Assembly (NCBI GenBank): GCA_035541995.1
Contig: DATKMG010000775.1
Location: 1-5,029 of the forward strand
From: DATKMG01 sp035541995
GTDB lineage: Bacteria > Acidobacteriota > Terriglobia > Versatilivoradales > Versatilivoraceae
Length of the DNA: 5,029 nt
Direction: 5' to 3'
This document shows, piece after piece, positions 1-5,029 of this stretch. Position 1 is the stretch's first letter, and the number at the start of each line of letters is the position of its first letter. The notes under the pieces were generated by a model. The model searched no databases and was not told where the DNA came from. It saw nothing but the letters and a program-made list of their open reading frames with translations. Made by a program: the position numbers and the translations under genes.

Positions 1-16
1 CGCAGAAAGGATTTCG

Positions 17-54
17 AAAAAAACCGCAGACCTCCAATATGAGGAGGTCCGCGG
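17..54 (-). terminator. Rho-independent terminator of the EcsC-family remnant
   Basis: On the minus strand a 12-bp stem (24-35 paired with 43-54, one G-U wobble, otherwise perfect) encloses a 7-base loop (36-42). Seven T residues follow directly (17-23 read as A on the plus strand). The stem is GC-rich and the T tract is immediate, so this is a textbook intrinsic terminator. It starts 15 bases beyond a TAG at 70-72, which lies in the shifted frame of the adjacent EcsC-type gene. This suggests that the original gene ended there. The plus strand has no T tract, so it should act mainly on minus-strand transcripts. Confidence 0.9.
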
Positions 55-69
55 AGCCATTCGCTGAGG

Positions 70-139
70 CTACTTGGGCAGCTTGTGATCGTTCTTCTGG
101 AATGCTTTTCCCAACCTAAGTCCAATAGAGAGGTCCTTT
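70..139 (-). pseudogene. Out-of-frame C-terminal tail of the EcsC-family gene
   Basis: If one A is dropped from the AAA codon at 137-139, the EcsC reading continues past the in-frame stop as KDLSIGLRLGKAFQ and ends in HKLPK at the TAG of 70-72. SIGLR sits where family members have a TIMLR-like segment, which supports a true frameshift at this A run. The repaired protein would be only about 134 residues, roughly half of a usual EcsC protein, so an internal deletion is also needed. The stop lies at a typical distance from the terminator at 17-54. The match over this tail is short, so the assignment is inference. Confidence 0.45.
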
Positions 140-475
140 AATTGGCAGCTCAATGGGTAGGGACGCAAGCCCGACTGCGCCGCCAGCGACTCCTGAACTG
201 GTAACCAGAACCTTGTGAAGCCAATCCCGGGCGCCTTTTGTCTCGATTTCGCCCATCGTGCGGACAGAAAACTCCAGCCCTTTGAGCAGGGCCGCCTGAG
301 TAAGATCCGCTACTTTCTCACTCCAGTTCCTCGGGAGCAGTTTGAAGCCCGTTTCTATCGGCTTGCCAATCAAGGCAGCAATTTTGGCCGTTAGGCCTGG
401 GTACTCGAGTTTGGACTTGGCCACTCTGAGATCGTTCAAGTCGGCTCCAGCCAACTGGCTCAAGCGGTCAGTCAT
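116..475 (-). pseudogene. EcsC-family protein, truncated N-terminal part (119 aa)
   Basis: The 119-residue frame resembles the N-terminal half of EcsC-family proteins, from memory of the family pattern. It has a helical start, a KIAALIGKPIE segment (residues 31-41), an LHK block (86-88), and the glycine-rich stretch SSGVAGGAVGLASLPIELPI (about 93-112). In full-length members this stretch leads into a TTIMLRSIADIAR-like helix and a further 120 or more residues. Here the frame stops at 116-118 straight after that motif, so the C-terminal half is missing. The ATG at 473-475 has an AGAGG-type ribosome site about 6 bases upstream. EcsC-family proteins are thought to be membrane-associated, but their biochemical role is unclear. 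A shifted frame continues to 70 (see the next entry), so I read this as a gene broken by a frameshift plus an internal deletion. A real short protein is possible but less likely. Confidence 0.7.
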
Positions 476-602
476 GGTGCGCCTCTTGGTGTTCTTCTCC
501 TGCTTTTTCCCTACCTTACTTTACTATATTGAGGCCCAGATCTCATCATTGACTTTCCTCCCCATCAGAAAAAGATTCACTTTTGCACAGAGCTGTGGGT
601 AG

Positions 603-710
603 GGCGGAAACCCGGAATTTGCCGTGGCAGATGGTAAGGGCAGCATCTATGTAAACATTGAGGATAGGTATGAGCTTGTTCAGTTCGATGCGCAGAAATT
701 GACGATTTTA
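603..710 (+). pseudogene. Relic of a YncE/YVTN-type beta-propeller gene (one blade)
   Basis: Frame 603-710 reads GGNPEFAVADGKGSIYVN followed by IEDRYELVQFDAQKLTIL. This closely follows the repeat pattern of YncE-like (YVTN) beta-propeller proteins, typically LGGKPEFAVADGKGxVYVNxED, an aliphatic strand, then IDxxxLKV. Known members are secreted or periplasmic seven-bladed propellers of about 320 or more residues, of uncertain function. Here only about 36 residues match. A TAG at 600-602 replaces the expected upstream leucine codon, and nothing upstream matches a previous blade. The frame stays open to 857, where LVFILSVCPPRL (about 720-755) could be a distorted next segment of the LFxxC type, but this is weak. 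No start with a ribosome site fits. I take it as a surviving piece of a deleted gene. Confidence 0.6.
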
Positions 711-1104
711 CGCCGTTCTTTGGTTTTCATCCTCTCAGTTTGCCCGCCTCGCCTCAACTTGATAACACCTTGCATGTTTTGCAGAAAGCCGTGTCAAAAT
801 GGCTGTAAAATACAACTCATATTACAATTGGAAGCCATCTGTAACCAGATAGTTTAAGGGGTCTATGTGGACGAACATCTCATCGAGCATTGGCTCTACG
901 AGTGGAACTCTCGGACTGAAGGGGTAGGCTCGGCCGAGGTCGGTGGTTCACGAAATGAGCAGTGAAGCCGCTGGCAGCGGCAATACTAGCCAACTTCATG
1001 GATTCCCCAAGACTCTGGAGAATTTGATGCCGTTTTCTCCGATACGAGTGCTTTCTTCCTTTAAGTTATGCAATTCTGTAAGTTCAGTTGGGCGACCATT
1101 CCCT

Positions 1105-1113
1105 GAGGAGGAG
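1105..1113 (+). promoter_or_regulatory. Shine-Dalgarno site of the first phosphoesterase
   Basis: GAGGAGGAG contains the perfect AGGAGG core at 1106-1111, seven bases before the ATG at 1119. This fixes the start of the 402-residue protein although its first 78 residues have no recognisable domain. Confidence 0.85.
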
Positions 1114-1118
1114 ATCCC

Positions 1119-2327
1119 ATGGCTTCACATTCGTACTCACACCTTTTGAGAACCACACCGATTCCCCAACATTTGGTTCCCACAACGACGTACCCCCACA
1201 CCCCGTTCGGCAAGAGCAAGCGCCCACTGGGTGATCCAGTCGCGCCGCCAAAACTATATCCTCGGTTCATAGCCCCGCCAGCTACCAACCTCAACAACTT
1301 GAGTCTTAGTTTGGACTTGATTTCACCGGACGTAGTGAAGGCGGCTCAAGATACGGGCGTCCTTGTCTTTCACTCTGTGGGCGACACCGGGGGCATCCAT
1401 GGAGATGACGTCCAGAAGGCCATCGGGGACGCGATGGACAATCAGATTTCCGAGGCCACAACTGCCAAGAAACCCACTCCTGCGTTTTATTACAATCTTG
1501 GAGACGTCGTCTACTTCAATGGTGAAAGCAAACTCTACGCAAGCCAGTTTTACGAGCCCTACCAGAATTATCACGCTTCCATCTTCGCAATCGCAGGCAA
1601 CCACGATGGGGATACTTCCACTCGACCAGGCGATCCCGTGGACACTGAGCCCTCCCTCTTCGGCTTCATGCGCAACTTTTGCGACACCATGAGCCACCAT
1701 GACAGCCCTTATCGCCCCACCATGACGCAACCTTACGTCTACTGGTCGCTGGGGACCCCCTTCGCAACGATTGTAGGACTGTATTCCAATGTCGACGGCG
1801 CACTCGACGCGAGAGGCACAAGTGAGCAACAGCAGTGGTTTGAGGCTCAGGTAGGCAACGCCCCTTTGGATAAGGCGCTGCTCGTTGCCGTCCACCATCC
1901 TCCCTATTCGCTCGATACCACGCACGGAGGGTATCCGGACATCGAAATCGCGCTCGATTGTGTCATTCAAGCAACGGGACGTATCCCTACCGCCGTGCTT
2001 TCTGGCCACGTGCACTCCTATCAGCGGTTTGAACGCAACCTGGGAGCGAAGAAAGTACCCTATATCGTTGCCGGGGCGGGCGGCTACGCCAACAAGCTCG
2101 CCTTGCTTCACCAGATTGAAAAGACCACAGGTGGGAAAGCGCTGCCAGCAGGTTTTCAAACGACCCACTCCGACCTGAAGCTAATGGCGTATAATGACAA
2201 GGAACCCGGGTTCCTTCGCATCACACTGGATGCCGGAAGGAAAGAGCTGACTAGTGACTATTTTCTAGTCCCATTCGCTGGCCCGCCGCCTACAAGTCCC
2301 GAAGACACCGTTACGGTCCCGTGGTGA
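1119..2327 (+). CDS. Metallophosphoesterase, purple acid phosphatase-like (402 aa)
   Basis: A calcineurin-like phosphoesterase, expected to hydrolyse phosphate esters with a two-metal centre. All five purple acid phosphatase motif blocks are present in order: DTG in GDTGG (Asp89), GDVVY (Asp129, Tyr132), GNHD (Asn161, His162), VAVHHPPY (His259/260), and GHVHSYQR (His297, His299). Tyr132 is at the place of the tyrosine that binds ferric iron in true purple acid phosphatases. The catalytic core runs from about residue 80 to 325. The first 78 residues are rich in proline, threonine and leucine, with no hydrophobic signal peptide or membrane segment, so the protein looks cytoplasmic or uses an unknown export route. 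Residues 165-205 form an insert with many His, Asp and Pro that may shape the pocket. The C-terminus is a short proline-rich tail. The start is fixed by a perfect Shine-Dalgarno site. The natural substrate cannot be told: phosphomonoester, phosphodiester and nucleotide are all possible. A second phosphoesterase follows on the same strand. Confidence 0.92.
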   Translation: MASHSYSHLLRTTPIPQHLVPTTTYPHTPFGKSKRPLGDPVAPPKLYPRFIAPPATNLNNLSLSLDLISPDVVKAAQDTGVLVFHSVGDTGGIHGDDVQKAIGDAMDNQISEATTAKKPTPAFYYNLGDVVYFNGESKLYASQFYEPYQNYHASIFAIAGNHDGDTSTRPGDPVDTEPSLFGFMRNFCDTMSHHDSPYRPTMTQPYVYWSLGTPFATIVGLYSNVDGALDARGTSEQQQWFEAQVGNAPLDKALLVAVHHPPYSLDTTHGGYPDIEIALDCVIQATGRIPTAVLSGHVHSYQRFERNLGAKKVPYIVAGAGGYANKLALLHQIEKTTGGKALPAGFQTTHSDLKLMAYNDKEPGFLRITLDAGRKELTSDYFLVPFAGPPPTSPEDTVTVPW

Positions 2328-2582
2328 CTGCCAGTTTGGTTCTGCGCCTCCGATGGCAATCCTCCGGAAAGCTGCCGGCTGGGGAGATGGTGCTTCATCG
2401 GCAGCGCACCAAACATGTTTGAGACGAAACACAGTTGCTGAATTGGCGATATCTAGACATGATGGCTCCTCGGATGGCATCCAATGCAGACCGTCCTGCA
2501 ACCGGGAGGCGAAAACGGAAATCCGTCTTAGTGCCATTCTTCGCGTAGAGTTCGACCAGGATCTGAAGGGCTTGCTCGGCCA
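2328..2582. other. Gap between the two phosphoesterase genes
   Basis: This gap of 255 bases is long for two genes in one operon. No T-tract hairpin follows the first gene and no clear promoter precedes the second, so co-transcription is neither shown nor excluded. On the minus strand, 2395-2583 reads as a protein-like frame (see findings) that I do not recognise. Confidence 0.5.
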
Positions 2583-3929
2583 ATGGCCGCAGGGAAGAGA
2601 TTGATGCCTATCGGACAAACTGTTGTACCGTACGCCATGTTTCAAGAAGCATTCCAGAGCAACCCCGACCAGATGAACAGCGCCGTAAAAGCTGCGGCCG
2701 GTCAGGCCGCGGGAGGCGATCCTTCCGAGCAGCAACGCCTGATCGCAGCATGGCACGACGCCATCGGCATCCTGTCACAGGACGCAAAGCCTATCTTGAA
2801 AAAGGGGAGCCAAGGCAACTCCATCCTGCACACGCCGCAGAATGGCATAGCATCCCGCCTGCAAACGCTTCTGGCTAAGCAGGCTACTGCTGTCGGCCAG
2901 GTGCAAACCGTACAGCCAGCGCAGACAATCGAAATCCCAACCGGAAACAGTTTCACCCTCGGGGTCCTGTCGGTGAAGTTCGACAACGATGACATTGCCG
3001 GCTGGTTGCAGGTGGCGCCGGAGCTAATCTTCAAGCCTCCCAAAGCCGACTGGATCGACCCCCCGCCTGTAGCGCAGATCATACCCGACAATGCGCGAAT
3101 CGCCTTGTTCGCCGACTGGGGAACCGGGCTTTACGGTGCACCCGCCGTTGCCAAGTGCATCGAGGGCCTGGATCGCTGCGACGTTGTGCTGCACCTGGGC
3201 GATACCTACTATTCGGGTGAAGACGACGAAATCCAGGATCGCCTGGTGGGCAACTGGCCCAACCGACCTGCCGGGACCATCAACCGCACTCTGAACGGCA
3301 ACCACGAGATGTACTCTGGCGGGAAGGGCTATTTCCAGGCCCTTGGCAGCTTCTTCCAACAACCCGCCAGTTGCTTTGCCCTGCAAAACTCCAGGTGGGT
3401 TCTGGTCTGCCTGGACACCGCCTACCAAGACTTCGACTTGGACGAGAAGCAGGTGGCGTGGGTAAAGTCGATTGTGAACACCGCGGGAAACCGGAAGCTC
3501 ATTTTGTTTTCCCACCACCAGCCGTTCTCACAACTCGATGATCAAGGCCCGGACCTGCAGATCGCTTTGGCCGACCTGTTAAACACGCAGCGGATTCACG
3601 CCTGGTTCTGGGGTCATGAACACCGCTTGGTTTTATACGAACCACACCCCACCTGGGGCTTCAAAGGTCGTTGTATCGGGCACGGGGGCTTCCCCGCATT
3701 TCGAGACGATCTTCCCGACGCGCATGGAAATGTCTACCAGTGGCTCATCCTGCCCGCGCAACCTCAAGCGCCCAAGGCGCGACTTCTTGATGGACCGAAT
3801 TTCTGGATCCCGCAGGAGCCGGAAGGATTTAGTCCTCACGGCTACGTCGTACTCGATTTCGACGGCGACACTGTGTGGGAAACCTATCGCGTGCCGAATA
3901 ACATTGGCCTCCTGAAGGCGCAGCTCTAA
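2583..3929 (+). CDS. Metallophosphoesterase with N-terminal extension (448 aa)
   Basis: A second calcineurin-like phosphoesterase with a two-metal site. The motifs in order are ADWGTG (Asp178), GDTYY (Asp207, Tyr210), GNHEMYSGG (Asn240, His241), LFSHHQPFS (His311/312), and WGHEHRLVLY (His345, His347). The DxG and GDxxY blocks make it purple acid phosphatase-like, although the usual VxxH is LFSH here. The core spans about 170-370. LDTAYQDFDL (277-286) and RCIGHGGFP (363-371) match a bacterial phosphoesterase subfamily as I remember it. Residues 1-165 are an extension of unknown function: an Ala/Gln-rich helical part (about 18-112), then a beta-like part with a VKFDNDDIAGWL segment (131-142). 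No signal peptide or membrane helix is visible. The ATG at 2583 has only a distant GAAGGG. An in-frame ATG at 2604 (Met8) has AGGGAAGAG nine bases or less upstream and may be the true start. Substrate unknown. It is similar to its upstream neighbour only at the metal motifs. Confidence 0.92.
   Translation: MAAGKRLMPIGQTVVPYAMFQEAFQSNPDQMNSAVKAAAGQAAGGDPSEQQRLIAAWHDAIGILSQDAKPILKKGSQGNSILHTPQNGIASRLQTLLAKQATAVGQVQTVQPAQTIEIPTGNSFTLGVLSVKFDNDDIAGWLQVAPELIFKPPKADWIDPPPVAQIIPDNARIALFADWGTGLYGAPAVAKCIEGLDRCDVVLHLGDTYYSGEDDEIQDRLVGNWPNRPAGTINRTLNGNHEMYSGGKGYFQALGSFFQQPASCFALQNSRWVLVCLDTAYQDFDLDEKQVAWVKSIVNTAGNRKLILFSHHQPFSQLDDQGPDLQIALADLLNTQRIHAWFWGHEHRLVLYEPHPTWGFKGRCIGHGGFPAFRDDLPDAHGNVYQWLILPAQPQAPKARLLDGPNFWIPQEPEGFSPHGYVVLDFDGDTVWETYRVPNNIGLLKAQL
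2591..2599 (+). promoter_or_regulatory. Possible ribosome site favouring the start at 2604
   Basis: AGGGAAGAG ends four bases before an in-frame ATG at 2604, with the AGGG core nine bases away. The upstream ATG at 2583 has a GAAGGG about 12 bases off, which is farther than usual. The shorter protein (441 residues) would lose only MAAGKRL, with no domain affected. Confidence 0.4.
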
Positions 3930-3951
3930 GGCGGGGTATCCGACCCCTGCC
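3930..3951 (+). terminator. Hairpin right after the second phosphoesterase
   Basis: GGC plus GGGGT (3930-3937) pairs with ACCCC and GCC (3943-3951) around a 5-base loop, with one bulged T. It begins at the first base after the TAA stop. No T tract follows, so it is not a standard intrinsic terminator. It may slow exonucleases or act with another termination signal. Confidence 0.3.
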
Positions 3952-3997
3952 ACTCCTGCGACCTGTGCAAAGACAAAAGAAGAAGAGCTGTCTACCC

Positions 3998-4017
3998 AAA
4001 AAACCTCAGGGGAGGCT
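3998..4017 (-). terminator. Probable rho-independent terminator of the glycoside hydrolase gene
   Basis: On the minus strand AGCCTC pairs with GAGGTT (six pairs, one G-U) around a 4-base CCCT loop, and the T run at 3998-4003 overlaps its end. It lies about 105 bases beyond the TGA at 4123-4125. The stem is short, so strength is uncertain, but it is the only T-tract hairpin seen between the two convergent genes. Confidence 0.5.
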
Positions 4018-4122
4018 GATTGGGGGGCGATTGCTTAGTGCGCTGGCTGGATCAAGACTGCCCGGAAGTCGAGAATTACCTGGCTCCTGTGCAGTCGGAT
4101 GTTCGTTGCTCTTTGTCAAACT

Positions 4123-5029
4123 TCACTTGTCTGCACGTCGACGGTAAATCTCTTTATGGACGGCCCTGGCCATTTCCACGAGTTCGGTGTACGGCGTATC
4201 AGTAACCGTCACCAGCCCGATATTGTAGTTCTCGCCATCATAGGTCCTGCCCGTCAGGGGTTCGTCAAAATATTCAAACCAACCACAACCCACAAATGCC
4301 GGGTTGTCGGCCAGGCTGTATAGGTAGTCCCGGTAAAGGGAAGCCCGCCCGGCTTGATTGGGTGCCGACACGAGGCCCGTGTGAAACATCCCGCGGTCTA
4401 AAGCACCGAAATGGAATTCCCCGATCATGCAAGGCCGGTTGAGGCGATTCACAATTGCCCAGTTTTCAGGATCGATCCGCCGCCGGTAAATATTAAAACT
4501 CACCACATCACAAGACTCAGACGCGGCCTCCGCGGCTTCCACGGTGTAAAAGGCAAAGCGGCAGCCCAGGTACATGTGGTTGGGATCGAATTTACGCAGT
4601 GATTCCTTCACCACGCGGAAGTACTGGCGAGCAAAGACTTTTAGGAACTGGCTGAAATCCGCGCGCATCGCCAGGTTCAAGGGCCCTCCCGGGTTCCAGG
4701 CTGTGATCAGGAATGCTTCCCAGGAAGCAAAATGGGTGTCCCAAGCCGCGTTCAACTTTTCCACAGTTGCATAATGCTGCTGCAGTTCTTCGAGAAATGC
4801 GCGTTTAGCAGCCAGGCCTTTTGTCCCTGTCAGAGTTCCGAACACCAGGCCGAAGTGAGTCCGGTCTGAATCTCCACCCCCCCAGGAGATTTCATTGTCG
4901 ATGAAATAACCCAGGCACCAAGGGTCATCGCGATATTTAGCTGCTTGCCGGCCAAAACTCTGTTCAGCTGCCGCTCGGAATTTCGGATCGAATGGATCCG
5001 CCATTTTCCCCCAATAATCCTGGCCGCTG
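4123..5029 (-). CDS. GH50-like (beta-agarase type) glycoside hydrolase, C-terminal part
   Basis: This is the C-terminal 301 residues of a retaining clan GH-A glycoside hydrolase. The frame stays open to the window edge, and YWGK precedes the Met at 5002-5004 in a YWGKMADPFDPKF stretch. That Met is therefore probably internal and the real start lies outside. Counting from that Met, YFIDNEISWGGG holds the likely acid/base Glu38 (4891-4893), and MIGEFHFGALDRGMFH holds the likely nucleophile Glu196 (4417-4419). Other matches to the GH50 beta-agarase pattern are PNHMYLGCRF (141-150), DVVSFNIY (166-173), GWFEYFDEP (241-249) and DGENYNIGLV (256-265). GH50 enzymes cut beta-1,4 bonds of agarose, but many land-bacterium relatives are only named by similarity, so the true polysaccharide is unknown. 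Any signal peptide or N-terminal carbohydrate-binding domain would lie beyond the edge. It is convergent with the phosphoesterase pair and shows no shared regulation with it. Confidence 0.85.
   Translation of the reverse strand, partial: SGQDYWGKMADPFDPKFRAAAEQSFGRQAAKYRDDPWCLGYFIDNEISWGGGDSDRTHFGLVFGTLTGTKGLAAKRAFLEELQQHYATVEKLNAAWDTHFASWEAFLITAWNPGGPLNLAMRADFSQFLKVFARQYFRVVKESLRKFDPNHMYLGCRFAFYTVEAAEAASESCDVVSFNIYRRRIDPENWAIVNRLNRPCMIGEFHFGALDRGMFHTGLVSAPNQAGRASLYRDYLYSLADNPAFVGCGWFEYFDEPLTGRTYDGENYNIGLVTVTDTPYTELVEMARAVHKEIYRRRADK

Larger units (their letters stand above)
476..1118. other. Spacer between divergent genes, with decayed coding sequence
   Basis: This 643-base stretch separates the minus-strand EcsC remnant from the plus-strand phosphoesterase. 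It must hold the promoters for both directions, but I found no convincing -35/-10 pair. One part (603-710) is a recognisable relic of a beta-propeller gene. The rest has only short open frames that resemble nothing I know. Composition is more AT-rich than in the flanking genes around 500-600 and 700-850. No tRNA, hairpin with T tract, or terminal inverted repeats of an insertion element was seen. Confidence 0.6.

Noticed and set aside
523..528. TATAGT on the minus strand as a -10 element for the EcsC-family gene.
   Set aside because: The hexamer is close to consensus, but no acceptable -35 lies 16-18 bases upstream.
806..811. TAAAAT as a plus-strand -10 for the first phosphoesterase.
   Set aside because: The nearest TTG-type -35 (779-784) is 21 bases away, and the region is AT-rich enough for chance matches.
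867..965. GTG-started frame of 32 codons with an AAGGGG six bases upstream, reading VDEHLIEHWLYEW and on.
   Set aside because: Ribosome site and spacing are acceptable, but the frame is very short, matches nothing I know, and lies in a decayed spacer where chance frames are common.
943..1149. Plus-strand frame of 68 codons overlapping the start of the first phosphoesterase.
   Set aside because: No ribosome site, no recognisable pattern, and it runs over the Shine-Dalgarno site and start of a well-supported gene.
1323..2168. Long minus-strand frame of 281 codons opposite the first phosphoesterase.
   Set aside because: It is the antisense shadow of a gene with complete metal-binding motifs, and it shows no family pattern of its own.
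4053..4096. GACTGC and GCAGTC inverted repeat in the convergent spacer.
   Set aside because: Only six bases per arm with a long loop and no T tract, so it is compatible with chance.
4020..4323. Overlapping plus-strand frames in and beyond the convergent spacer.
   Set aside because: They run antisense into the glycoside hydrolase gene, lack good ribosome sites and resemble no known protein.
1..5029. Search for a CRISPR array, insertion-element ends, attachment sites or a toxin-antitoxin or defence module.
   Set aside because: No regular repeats, flanking duplications, transposase motifs or paired small genes were found by eye.

Overview
The window shows a moderately GC-rich bacterial segment with strong Shine-Dalgarno sites and rho-independent terminators. 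It carries two intact genes, one gene cut by the right edge, and two decayed gene remnants. The gene types (EcsC-like protein, YncE/YVTN-type beta-propeller relic, calcineurin-like phosphoesterases, GH50 agarase-like hydrolase) suggest a soil or sediment bacterium with a large genome, such as an Acidobacteriota, Verrucomicrobiota or Planctomycetota member. That placement is inference from gene content only. No rRNA, tRNA, CRISPR array or intact mobile element was seen.

Layout. Positions 17-54 hold a strong minus-strand terminator. It closes a broken minus-strand EcsC-family gene (116-475). The frame of this gene stops early, but a single-base shift carries it to a stop at 70-72, 15 bases before the terminator. 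Positions 476-1118 are a spacer between divergent genes. Part of it (603-710) still reads as one blade of a YncE-like beta-propeller gene that is otherwise gone. A perfect Shine-Dalgarno site then precedes a plus-strand metallophosphoesterase of 402 residues (1119-2327). After a 255-base gap comes a second, different metallophosphoesterase of 448 residues (2583-3929, or from 2604). A convergent spacer of 193 bases holds a hairpin on each side. The right end is the C-terminal part of a minus-strand GH50-like (beta-agarase type) glycoside hydrolase (4123 to the edge).

How the genes may work together. The two phosphoesterases lie in tandem on one strand. Both keep the five metal-binding motif blocks of purple acid phosphatases, including the tyrosine of the GDxxY block. 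They differ in their N-terminal extensions and substrate-pocket regions, so they look like distantly related enzymes rather than a recent duplication. Neither has a visible signal peptide. Whether they are co-transcribed cannot be settled, because the gap is wide. Nothing links them functionally to the EcsC remnant or to the glycoside hydrolase. The most notable features are the tandem phosphoesterase pair with uncharacterised N-terminal extensions and the two gene relics on its left side. I see no clear new defence or mobile system.
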